Below, piece by piece: positions 1 through 6,148 of a DNA stretch of 39,621 nt. The position numbers and the translations under genes are program-made. Position 1 is the first letter of the stretch. The number at the start of each line of letters is the position of its first letter. A model generated the notes under the pieces. The model saw only the letters and a list, made by a program, of their open reading frames with translations, was not told the DNA's origin and did no database searches. Source of the stretch: an uncultured Paracoccaceae bacterium (GTDB lineage: Bacteria > Pseudomonadota > Alphaproteobacteria > Rhodobacterales > Rhodobacteraceae); the NCBI GenBank assembly GCA_937995865.1, contig CALKJA010000083.1, positions 1 through 39,621 on the forward strand, in the 5' to 3' direction.

Positions 1-17
1 GGCAGTTCACCACTGCC
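1..17 (-). terminator. Hairpin after the small ORF pair, possible terminator
   Basis: Positions 1-6 (GGCAGT) and 12-17 (ACTGCC) are perfect complements around a 5-base loop. The hairpin lies 13 bases beyond the stop codon of the minus-strand ORF at 31-198, where a terminator would be expected. The window edge cuts off any following T tract, so termination cannot be confirmed. Confidence 0.3.
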
Positions 18-30
18 AAGGGCAGTAGTA

Positions 31-198
31 CTAGGAACCTAACAAAGACCTAACCATTGTCGCGATCGCTTCGAATACCTCTGGATAGAAGACTTCTAAG
101 TAAAACAATACGATTGCGAAGTTTCTAAAAGCAGCCCAGAGGAGATCCTTTAGCGCTTTCAGAAACGGCCTTTTTGGTGGGGAGGATGTGTCAAGCAT
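31..198 (-). CDS. Small hypothetical protein, 55 aa, with one hydrophobic segment
   Basis: I do not recognise this protein. It reads ATG at 198 to TAG at 31-33. The ATG follows a near-ideal Shine-Dalgarno site (GGAGG, 5-base spacing). The N-terminus is Pro/Lys-rich (about 1-17). Residues 18-40 are hydrophobic and aromatic (LLWAAFRNFAIVLFYLEVF) and could be one membrane segment or an amphipathic helix. The tail is short and mixed. The start overlaps the end of the upstream ORF (191-340) by 8 bases, an arrangement typical of translational coupling. Codons are more AT-rich than in neighbouring genes, which may mean recent acquisition. Against it being real: it is short and no family is recognised. 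The strong ribosome site at exactly the overlap is the best argument for it. Confidence 0.5.
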   Translation of the reverse strand: MLDTSSPPKRPFLKALKDLLWAAFRNFAIVLFYLEVFYPEVFEAIATMVRSLLGS

Positions 199-340
199 TG
201 CTGCCTCCTGGTGGAGACCGGCAATGGTTCGTCACTCGACGGTATGGTTTCGAATACCGCCTTCGCGGAAAAGGGTCTTCCTCTTCCGAATCGCCGTCGG
301 CCTCAGGCCTGACTGGCGTGTCTACTTGGTTTCCGTACAT
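191..340 (-). CDS. Small hypothetical hydrophilic protein, 49 aa
   Basis: Unrecognised. The ATG at 340 is preceded by AAAGGA about 9 bases upstream; the stop is TGA at 191-193. The protein is strongly charge-segregated: an acidic run DGDSEEED (about residues 15-22) is followed by a basic run from RRRYSKPYRR (about 26-35), with one Cys at 40 and a Pro/Gly-rich end. No signal peptide or membrane segment is visible. The last codons carry the GGAGG ribosome site of the next ORF (31-198), and the two frames overlap by 8 bases, so the pair would be co-translated. A possible promoter (TTTTGC, 17 bases, TATAAA) lies upstream on the same strand near 374-402. The call rests on the signals, not on similarity. 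Confidence 0.42.
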   Translation of the reverse strand: MYGNQVDTPVRPEADGDSEEEDPFPRRRYSKPYRRVTNHCRSPPGGSNA

Positions 341-431
341 CTTGAGAATTCCTTTCGTAAGGTGTTACAAGTGGCGTTTTTATACTGCTAATGGCCAAAA
401 TGCAAAACTAAGCAGGAAAGCTATGGGCTTC

Positions 432-452
432 AAAAAAGGCGCATAAGGCCTT
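432..452 (-). terminator. Weak intrinsic terminator after the RNase T2 gene
   Basis: On the minus strand AAGGC (448-452) pairs with GCCTT (436-440) around a 7-base loop and is followed by a run of six T (432-437 on the complement). It lies about 55 bases past the RNase stop codon. The stem is only 5 bp, so it may be leaky and let transcription pass into the small ORF pair. Confidence 0.5.
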
Positions 453-505
453 GTATGATCCTCCCGCCGTCTCAAAAACGCCTCGCAATCCGCGACGAGT
501 TCCCC

Positions 506-1135
506 CTACCTCAAAGGCTCCAAGACCGCATCGGTAGATTGGCAATCGCGGCGGACGTCGGCACCGCAGGGGCGGGGGACAAGGCCTTTGGTCAGGCAGA
601 TGCGGGCCTCTTGGATGTGGCCGTCGCGGCAGGTGATGGTGATCATATCCGCCGTGAGATCCGGGTTGGATTGCAGGAATGCGTCTTCGATCACTTTGGC
701 CGAAATCTCGAACCGGCGGTCCAACTTGCGCAGAACCGGCGGGCGGGTGATCTGTTCGTAGGCAAAGCGGGATTGTGAGTAATAGTCGCTTGCCGATCCG
801 CCCGCGCAGGTGCCGTGCTTGTTCCATTGGTGCCAAGCCAGCCCGCTGGACCCCATGATATCGGCCATGTCAGCGGTCATCGCGCGGGAAGGGTTGCGTT
901 CGATGGTGGGGCAATAGGACGGCCAGCCTCTTTCGTATTGCGGCCACAGCCCATGCAGCGACCAGCCCAGATCGCGGCTGCATTGCTCCGCCCCGCGCGC
1001 ATCGCCCTCAAGCGCGCACCAGTTGGGCGACCATGACAGCGCCATCACGTAATAATCGAACGCGCCGGATTTCTCCCCGCGTGCCCAGAGGGGCAGGGCC
1101 AACAGGCACAGTATAGCAGCAATCATCACACGCAT
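506..1135 (-). CDS. Ribonuclease T2 family protein, secreted
   Basis: Predicted 209-aa endoribonuclease of the RNase T2/RNase I family, which cuts RNA through 2',3'-cyclic phosphate intermediates, probably in the periplasm or outside the cell. Residues 1-20 form a signal peptide (hydrophobic core ending LWARG). Both active-site blocks are present: HGLWPQ (CAS I, His61) and HQWNKHGTC (CAS II, His102, Lys106, His107, Cys110). Several cysteines (40, 52, 75, 110) could form the family's disulfides. The Glu usually following the first His of CAS II is Gln103 here; I believe this also occurs in bacterial members. The gene runs divergently from trcR, sharing a 132-bp upstream region. The product of RNase T2 chemistry is the substrate class of the CpdB-like enzyme elsewhere in this window, but they are not linked in an operon. 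Confidence 0.9.
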   Translation of the reverse strand: MRVMIAAILCLLALPLWARGEKSGAFDYYVMALSWSPNWCALEGDARGAEQCSRDLGWSLHGLWPQYERGWPSYCPTIERNPSRAMTADMADIMGSSGLAWHQWNKHGTCAGGSASDYYSQSRFAYEQITRPPVLRKLDRRFEISAKVIEDAFLQSNPDLTADMITITCRDGHIQEARICLTKGLVPRPCGADVRRDCQSTDAVLEPLR

Positions 1136-1181
1136 TTGGGGGCTTTCCCTTTTTGGTCCGTTTCCTTATATCCCACTCAAG

Positions 1182-1242
1182 TTCCCCGACAAGCGAACCT
1201 GTTCCGGCCAGACCGGGACCACCCAATCCGGGTGACGGGGAA
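1182..1242 (+). promoter_or_regulatory. Three-way-junction leader upstream of trcR
   Basis: The untranslated leader of trcR can fold into a compact three-helix structure. The outer helix pairs 1182-1188 (TTCCCCG) with 1236-1242 (CGGGGAA), 7 bp. Inside, 1202-1207 pairs with 1213-1218 (6 bp including one G-U, 5-base loop) and 1220-1224 pairs with 1230-1234 (5 bp, 5-base loop). It ends 14 bases before the GGAGG site at 1257-1261. Pairing was checked base by hand; folding energy and conservation were not computed. It could be a regulatory leader, a processing signal or chance in GC-rich DNA. Confidence 0.4.
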
Positions 1243-1267
1243 GGCGTATTCAACGTGGAGGCACGAC

Positions 1268-2023
1268 ATGTCCGGCAAACCCATTATGGCCAAGGCAACC
1301 GCCGTTTGGCTGGTGGACAACACCACCATCAGTTTTAAGCAAATTGCAGATTTCGTTGAGCTGCACGAATTGGAAGTGCAGGGCATCGCGGATGGGGATG
1401 TGGCGACGGGCGTCAAAGGGTTTGATCCTGTTGCCAACAACCAGCTGGACCAAGAGCAAATCGATCTTGCTGAGAAGAGCCCCACGCATAAGCTCAAGCT
1501 TAAGTATTACTCGGCTGCTCAAGGCGAAGAGAAACGCCGCGGTCCGCGCTATACTCCGCTGTCCAAACGGCAGGATCGCCCGGCTTCAATCCTATGGTTG
1601 GTGAAGTTCCACCCGGAACTCGCAGACAGCCAGATTTCTAAGCTTGTGGGTACCACAAAGCCGACCATTCAAGCGATCCGCGAGCGCACGCATTGGAATA
1701 TCTCTAACATTCAGCCGATTGATCCCGTGGCGCTGGGCCTGTGTAAGCAGACCGAACTGGACGCGGCCGTTCAGAAAGCCAATGCCAAGAAGGCTGCTGA
1801 AGGCACCGCGATGTCTGATGATGAGCGTCGCAAGCTGGTCAGCACTGAGCAAAGCCTTGATATGGATGCAGAGCCCAAGATCCCAACAGCGATCAGCGGT
1901 CTGGAGACATTCACCCTCTCCGGCACCGATGATGAGGATGAAGACAAGGACACAGGCCCACTTGACGCGGACAGCCTGTTCAACCTGCCGGATGATCCGG
2001 TTGAAGATGCGGACGACGATTAA
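1268..2023 (+). CDS. trcR: Cell cycle transcriptional regulator TrcR (DUF1013)
   Basis: Predicted 251-aa cytoplasmic protein of the DUF1013 family, now named TrcR in alphaproteobacteria and tied to cell-cycle transcription control. The start at ATG 1268 is chosen because GGAGG lies at 1257-1261 with 6-base spacing and the family begins shortly after; an internal ATG at 1286 is an alternative. The conserved core (about residues 10-175) contains the segments IADFVELHELEVQGIADGD and RPASILWLVKFHPELADSQI and a helix-turn-helix-like stretch SKLVGTTKPTIQAIRERTHW (about 132-151). The C-terminal about 50 residues are very acidic, ending in EDADDD. It stands alone with its own leader and terminator, divergent from the RNase T2 gene. 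Confidence 0.9.
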   Translation: MSGKPIMAKATAVWLVDNTTISFKQIADFVELHELEVQGIADGDVATGVKGFDPVANNQLDQEQIDLAEKSPTHKLKLKYYSAAQGEEKRRGPRYTPLSKRQDRPASILWLVKFHPELADSQISKLVGTTKPTIQAIRERTHWNISNIQPIDPVALGLCKQTELDAAVQKANAKKAAEGTAMSDDERRKLVSTEQSLDMDAEPKIPTAISGLETFTLSGTDDEDEDKDTGPLDADSLFNLPDDPVEDADDD

Positions 2024-2070
2024 GGATCGTCGCCATTCGGTATTTACCGTTCTGAACCAAGTATGATGAA

Positions 2071-2100
2071 AATGCCGCTCCTCACCCGGGCGGTATTTTT
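2071..2100 (+). terminator. Intrinsic terminator after trcR
   Basis: AATGCCGC (2071-2078) pairs with GCGGTATT (2090-2097, one G-U) around an 11-base loop, followed by a T run through 2100. It lies 48 bases after the trcR stop codon. The minus strand is also A/T-flanked, so it may work in both directions. Confidence 0.7.
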
Positions 2101-2491
2101 CATAAGTTTTGGACGGCTGTCGTTCAGACTTTTGTGATTGGTTCGTTGCCCATGGATTTGCCAAGGGGCCATGCGGCGCTCAGCATTTGAGAGATGCCAT
2201 TCTTGGCGCAGGGTTGATCGGATCCGCCGCAGCAACCTTGCAGATCCCATATGACCAAGGTGGTGAAGAGGATAAGCCGGGGTGATCGTCACGCCACCCA
2301 AGAAACATGTGCGACCGCCGCACGGGCGGGAATTGCGTCCTACCAATGCAATTCCTGAGCTAGTGCGGGCTGGACAATCAGATTGTCTTTGCCGGCTTTG
2401 CGGCAAACGAGGAGGTTAATCTCGTTTTGAGCTCCCCGACACCCACAATCCAAGGTGAGCTTTCAGCGTTGGACCGGGGTCAGGTTTGCTC
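2101..2491. other. 391-base gap with hairpins and no recognised gene
   Basis: Between the trcR terminator and the recR stop I see no convincing gene. Two hairpins stand out. GGAATTGC (2329-2336) pairs with GCAATTCC (2348-2355) around 11 bases. AAACGAG (2405-2411) pairs with CTCGTTT (2421-2427) around 9 bases, and lies 65 bases past the recR stop on the minus strand, so it may act as a terminator for that operon. Short open stretches on both strands lack ribosome sites. The segment could be a decayed gene, but I could not identify one. Confidence 0.35.
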
Positions 2492-3085
2492 TTAAAACGC
2501 CTTCCGTGCGCGGAGCGCGGCAGAGATGGTGCCGTCGTCCAGATAGTCCAGCTCCCCGCCAATAGGTACGCCTTGGGCCAGTGATGTTACCGTGATGCCG
2601 GGCAGCATATCCGCGATGTAATGGGCTGTGGTTTGCCCATCGACCGTTGCAGGCAGCGCAAGTATGACTTCAGTTACGGCCTCGTCTTGCATCCGGTCGA
2701 CCAGCTTGGGGATGCGAAGCTCTTCTGGGCCAATGGCATCGAGTGCCGATAAAGTGCCGCCCAATACGTGATACCGGCCTCGGAACACGCCGGCGCGTTC
2801 CATCGCCCAAAGATCAGCGACATCCTCGACCACGCAAATCTCGCCCGTGGCCCGTTTGGGATTAGCGCAGATAGCGCATTGATCGCCGGTGCCGATATTG
2901 CCGCAAGTCAGGCATTCGCGCGCTGTGGTGGCAACTTCGCCCATTGCCTCAGCCAAGGGCTTAAGAAGCTTGCCGCGTTTCTTGACCAGATGCAGCGCTG
3001 CCCGACGCGCAGAGCGGGGACCAAGCCCCGGCAATCGCGCCATCAGGTCAATCAGCGTCTCCAGCGCATCCAGATCATCGGCCAT
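2492..3085 (-). CDS. recR: Recombination mediator RecR
   Basis: Predicted 197-aa RecR, which with RecF/RecO loads RecA onto SSB-coated single-stranded DNA during gap repair. Length is typical of the family. Visible parts in order: helix-hairpin-helix with [13 protein letters not shown] (about 18-30), a C4 zinc finger (Cys58, Cys61, Cys70, Cys73), a Toprim core beginning [15 protein letters not shown] (about 83-97), and a C-terminal segment with [16 protein letters not shown]. The start codon lies 13 bases downstream of the ybaB stop, so the two are co-transcribed. Order dnaX, (GNAT), ybaB, recR is the widely conserved bacterial arrangement with one inserted gene. Confidence 0.97.
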   Translation of the reverse strand: MADDLDALETLIDLMARLPGLGPRSARRAALHLVKKRGKLLKPLAEAMGEVATTARECLTCGNIGTGDQCAICANPKRATGEICVVEDVADLWAMERAGVFRGRYHVLGGTLSALDAIGPEELRIPKLVDRMQDEAVTEVILALPATVDGQTTAHYIADMLPGITVTSLAQGVPIGGELDYLDDGTISAALRARKAF

Positions 3086-3098
3086 GCTCTTGATCGCT

Positions 3099-3443
3099 TT
3101 AGAAGGGCAGCTTCATATCTGCCGGCAAACCCATGCTTTCGCTCAGCTTGCCCATCTCATCTTGGGTTTTTGCGCCGGCCTTTTGCTGCGCGTCTTTGAT
3201 CGCAGCAAGGATCAGATCTTCGACAACTTCTTTTTCGTTGGGATCGAAAATCGAGGGATCGATATCAAGCGCTGTCAGCTCGCCTTTGGCGGTGGCTGTT
3301 GCCTTAACCAATCCTGCGCCGCTTTCGCCAACGATGGTCATGGAGGCAAGGTCCTCCTGAAGCTGGGCCATCTTGCCCTGCATCTCTTGCGCCTTTTTCA
3401 TCATCCCGGCCATATCGCCAAGTTGGCCTAGTCCCTTAAGCAT
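3099..3443 (-). CDS. ybaB: YbaB/EbfC family nucleoid-associated protein
   Basis: Predicted 114-aa DNA-binding protein of the YbaB/EbfC family, small dimers that bind and bend DNA. The start at 3443 ([15 protein letters not shown]) is chosen because GGGAG lies about 10 bases upstream and the family begins with this Met- and Gly-rich helix; an upstream extension to 3506 in frame is unlike the family. The N-terminal coiled-coil helix is [20 protein letters not shown] (about 14-33), followed by the beta core and the conserved C-terminal helix. It lies 13 bases before recR and downstream of a 20-bp palindrome at 3552-3571 that could control it. Confidence 0.95.
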   Translation of the reverse strand: MLKGLGQLGDMAGMMKKAQEMQGKMAQLQEDLASMTIVGESGAGLVKATATAKGELTALDIDPSIFDPNEKEVVEDLILAAIKDAQQKAGAKTQDEMGKLSESMGLPADMKLPF

Positions 3444-3551
3444 ATCTGTCTCTCCCAATTGAAGGTTGTCTCCGTCATGCCAACTGGGCGGCCACTTGGC
3501 AAGCATCGTGCACGCGGAACAGTTTGCGCCATTGACGGGCTACAGCCGGAA

Positions 3552-3571
3552 AAGTTGACAGCTGTCAACTT
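3552..3571. promoter_or_regulatory. Perfect 20-bp palindrome, candidate operator before ybaB-recR
   Basis: AAGTTGACAGCTGTCAACTT is its own reverse complement over all 20 bases. It has no loop, so it is a protein-binding dyad rather than a terminator. It sits between the GNAT stop (3576) and the ybaB start (3443). Each strand contains TTGACA; on the minus strand this is followed after about 17 bases by a weak CTGTAG, so the dyad may overlap a -35 element. The binding protein is unknown. Confidence 0.5.
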
Positions 3572-3575
3572 CGGG

Positions 3576-4055
3576 TCACAGCGGTGCGGTCTGCATCAGA
3601 ACCTGTGTTGAGAACCCTTCAGAAGCAAAGAAGGCCTGCCCGGTCGTGTTGGCTGCATAGGTGGTGAGCTTGAGCCCAGAGCACCCCGTTTTTTTCGCCT
3701 CAACGCGGGCGGCCTGCATCAATCTGTGTGCGTGACCTTGGCGCTGATGGGTGCGGGTCACACCGATATTATCGATCATCAGAACGCGCTGATTTGGCCG
3801 GAAAAGGCTGCTTGAGCGGATCTCAAGCGTGGCCGTGAGATACCCGGCGGCCGCACCATCGGCCTGCGCGATCCAACCGAAATGGTCTGGTTCATTCAAG
3901 AAGTCTATGAAATGTGCGGTAAGGGCGCCCATGTCGATGCGGGCGCGAAACTCCTGCGGGTAGGTTGCGGCATGCCAGTCTTGCACCTCGTGACACAGCA
4001 TTGCCAGCGCTGGCGCGTCCGAGCCCGTAGCCTTTCGCAGATCAACTTTCGTCAA
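3576..4055 (-). CDS. GNAT family N-acetyltransferase
   Basis: Predicted 159-aa single-domain GNAT acetyltransferase transferring acetyl from acetyl-CoA to an unknown amine. The acetyl-CoA loop is visible as QRQGHA (Q/RxxGxG/A) after the strand LMIDNIGVTRTH, and the usual C-terminal NTTGQAFFASEGF helix-strand follows. A TTG start at 4055 is preferred: it overlaps the dnaX stop by 14 bases and has GAGGA about 10 bases upstream. The open frame extends further back, but only antisense-like sequence inside dnaX would be added. Transcription is with dnaX. The substrate cannot be told from the sequence. Confidence 0.85.
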   Translation of the reverse strand: MTKVDLRKATGSDAPALAMLCHEVQDWHAATYPQEFRARIDMGALTAHFIDFLNEPDHFGWIAQADGAAAGYLTATLEIRSSSLFRPNQRVLMIDNIGVTRTHQRQGHAHRLMQAARVEAKKTGCSGLKLTTYAANTTGQAFFASEGFSTQVLMQTAPL

Positions 4056-5877
4056 AGGGATCCCATTCCTCGTCCACCTCTGGAAGTGCCTCGACCTGTG
4101 CTTTGGCCGCGATTGCTTCTGGCGTGCGGATATTGATGATCTTTGCCGCCGGAAAAGCTTCAAGCACGGCTTGTACCATCGGATGGGCCCGAGCCTCTGC
4201 GCGCAGCGCGTCGTCGGCGGCATCCTTGACCTCGGCAATCGTGGGTGCGCCACCCTCGCTTTCGATCATGATCGCCCAGCGGTTCCCGGTCCAAGCTTGC
4301 AGGCGCTCACCCAGCCGTTGAGCCAGATTTGCGGGCGCTTTGTCGGCTGGCTCAAAGGTAATCCTGCCTGGGGCGTAAGAGATCAGACGCAAGCCGGTTT
4401 CAACCTCAACCAACAGTTTCACATCGCGGTGCTTGCGGATCAGTTCAACGATATCTTCGAAGCGGGCGTAGTGTTCTAACCCGGGTGTTGGTGCTGCGGC
4501 CGTAGCTGGGGCCGCTCCGCCACCCGATGACCCAACAGCGCGGGGTGCAAGAGCTGTAGTCGTGCCTGAATGTGGGGCTTTAGCGTGTGCCGTATGGCCA
4601 CTGCCACCGGGCTGAGAGGCAGGACCGCCGCCCGCTGGCATCGGTGGGGGGGGCGTGTCTTTGAGCTTGCGGATCAGATCTTCGGGCGTAGGGAGTTCCG
4701 CTACATGCGTCAGCCGGATGATCGCCATTTCGGCGGCCATCATCGCATTGGGGCTTTGAGCCACCTCATCCAAGGCAGTCAACAACATCTGCCATTGCCG
4801 CGACAGCGGCCGCATCGAAAGCGCCTCTGCCATGCTCAGCCCGCGCGCGCGTTCATCTGGGCTGATTGTGGGATCTTCAGCGGCGTCAGGAGTGATCTTG
4901 ATCACTGAAATCCAGTGGGTGATTTCGGCCAGATCGCGCAGAACAGCCATTGGATCCGCGCCATCAGCATATTGCGCGCTGATCTCTGTGAGAGCGCCAG
5001 CCGCATCGCCGCGCATGATGAGATCAAACAGATCAAGCACGCGACCCCGGTCCGCTAGGCCCAGCATAGCGCGGACTTGGTCAGCGGTTGTTTCGCCTGC
5101 ACCGTGGCTGATCGCCTGATCAAGAAGCGAGGTCGCATCCCGCGCAGACCCTTCGGCGGCCCGCGTGATCAAGGCCAGCGCATCATCGGCAATTTGAGCA
5201 TTCTCAGCCGTCGCGATTCTTTGGAGTAAGCTGATCATGTCCTCAGGCTCAATCCGGCGCAGGTCAAAACGCTGGCACCGCGAAAGAACAGTGACTGGTA
5301 CTTTGCGAATCTCAGTGGTCGCAAAGATGAATTTGACGTGGGCGGGCGGCTCTTCCAGCGTTTTGAGCAGCGCATTAAATGCGCCCGTTGAAAGCATGTG
5401 CACCTCGTCAATGATATAGACTTTGTACCGCGCAGAGGCGGCGCGGTAGTGCACAGAATCAATGATTTCGCGGATGTTGGCGACGCCGGTATTGGATGCC
5501 GCGTCCATCTCCATGACATCCACATGCCGGCCTTCCATGATCGCGGTGCAATGCTCACAAACGCCGCATGGTTCGGTGGTGGGGCCGCCTTTGCCATCAG
5601 GGCCAATGCAATTCATGCCTTTGGCAATGATGCGCGCGGTGGTCGTTTTGCCGGTGCCGCGAATGCCTGTCATCACAAAGGCTTGCGCGATACGGTCCGC
5701 TTCAAACGCGTTCTTAAGCGTGCGCACCATCGCCTCTTGGCCAACAAGATCGGCAAAGGTCTCTGGCCGGTATTTCCGGGCGAGAACTTGGTACGCCGTG
5801 TTCGAACCAGTGTTAGAATCGGCGTTTGAATCTGGGGCTGATCCGGACGGATCCGAGGAGGTGCTTTGCTCTGACAT
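4042..5877 (-). CDS. dnaX: DNA polymerase III subunit gamma/tau
   Basis: Predicted 611-aa clamp-loader ATPase of the DNA polymerase III holoenzyme. After a Ser/Asn/Asp-rich leader of about 28 residues comes the AAA+ module: Walker A GIRGTGKTT (71-79), zinc-binding Cys90/104/107/110, Walker B with DEVH at 156-159, sensor region TTEIRKVPVTVLSRCQRFDL. Domain III follows, then a Pro/Gly/Ala-rich linker (about 415-470) and a tau C-terminal domain. The P-loop has Thr where many DnaX have Val (GxRGVGKT). No A-rich slippery site of the E. coli type was seen, so a short gamma product is not evident. The gene lies just downstream of the SRP RNA on the same strand and upstream of the overlapping GNAT gene. 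Confidence 0.97.
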   Translation of the reverse strand: MSEQSTSSDPSGSAPDSNADSNTGSNTAYQVLARKYRPETFADLVGQEAMVRTLKNAFEADRIAQAFVMTGIRGTGKTTTARIIAKGMNCIGPDGKGGPTTEPCGVCEHCTAIMEGRHVDVMEMDAASNTGVANIREIIDSVHYRAASARYKVYIIDEVHMLSTGAFNALLKTLEEPPAHVKFIFATTEIRKVPVTVLSRCQRFDLRRIEPEDMISLLQRIATAENAQIADDALALITRAAEGSARDATSLLDQAISHGAGETTADQVRAMLGLADRGRVLDLFDLIMRGDAAGALTEISAQYADGADPMAVLRDLAEITHWISVIKITPDAAEDPTISPDERARGLSMAEALSMRPLSRQWQMLLTALDEVAQSPNAMMAAEMAIIRLTHVAELPTPEDLIRKLKDTPPPPMPAGGGPASQPGGSGHTAHAKAPHSGTTTALAPRAVGSSGGGAAPATAAAPTPGLEHYARFEDIVELIRKHRDVKLLVEVETGLRLISYAPGRITFEPADKAPANLAQRLGERLQAWTGNRWAIMIESEGGAPTIAEVKDAADDALRAEARAHPMVQAVLEAFPAAKIINIRTPEAIAAKAQVEALPEVDEEWDPFDES

Positions 5878-6012
5878 GGCCGAAACCTAGCGCCCGTCCG
5901 GCACAAGCGCCAGAGCATGCATCAGCGTCAGAGATGATTTCGGCAGCTCCCGGCCTGAAGACTGGCGCAAACGCCCGGTTGAAGATCGATTCTCGCGACG
6001 TGGGATGAGGGT

Positions 6013-6106
6013 GAGAGGCTGGACAGCGACCCATGTGGGGCTCGTTGCGGCTGCTTCCTTCCGGACCTGACCGGGTTGGCGAGGCACACGCCCGCGCCAA
6101 CCTCTC
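6013..6106 (-). ncRNA. ffs: Signal recognition particle RNA, small bacterial type
   Basis: The minus strand carries the SRP RNA core GGTCAGGTCCGGAAGGAAGC (complement of about 6053-6072), containing the tetraloop and symmetric/asymmetric loops bound by Ffh. The ends pair: GAGAGG at the 5' end (6101-6106) with CCTCTC at the 3' end (6013-6018), giving about 94 nt without an Alu domain. The RNA joins Ffh to target membrane proteins to the translocon. It lies upstream of dnaX on the same strand, a common position in this group. Exact ends are inferred from the closing helix. Confidence 0.93.
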
Positions 6107-6113
6107 AATCGGT

Positions 6114-6142
6114 CATGTAAAGGTGCGGCCGCTGCGGTGCAA
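6114..6142 (-). promoter_or_regulatory. Promoter of the SRP RNA
   Basis: On the minus strand TTGCAC (6137-6142) is separated by 17 bases from TACATG (6114-6119), and the RNA's first G falls 8 bases after the -10 box. Spacing and placement fit a housekeeping sigma factor promoter. Seen directly; not experimentally known. Confidence 0.6.
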
Positions 6143-6148
6143 GACCCG

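Noticed and set aside
174-446. Plus-strand open frame at the left edge
   Set aside because: It has no ribosome site and runs antisense to the minus-strand ORF pair, which has good ribosome sites and overlapping frames. Treated as a shadow.
2109-2285. Plus-strand 58-aa frame starting with TTG, ending in GGEEDKPG
   Set aside because: It reads somewhat like protein, but it has no ribosome site, starts just after a terminator and shows no GC3 bias. Kept only as a possible gene remnant.
2044-2406. Minus-strand open frame in the trcR-recR gap
   Set aside because: Composition is Arg/Ser/Pro-rich as in shadow frames, it crosses the trcR terminator, and no motif or ribosome site is visible.
3564-3581. 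TGT-N12-ACA match (PpsR/CrtJ-type site)
   Set aside because: A single degenerate match overlapping the palindrome; no photosynthesis genes are in the window, so chance is more likely.
4042-5877. Programmed frameshift in dnaX giving a short gamma product
   Set aside because: No A-rich slippery heptamer with a downstream hairpin was found in the gene.
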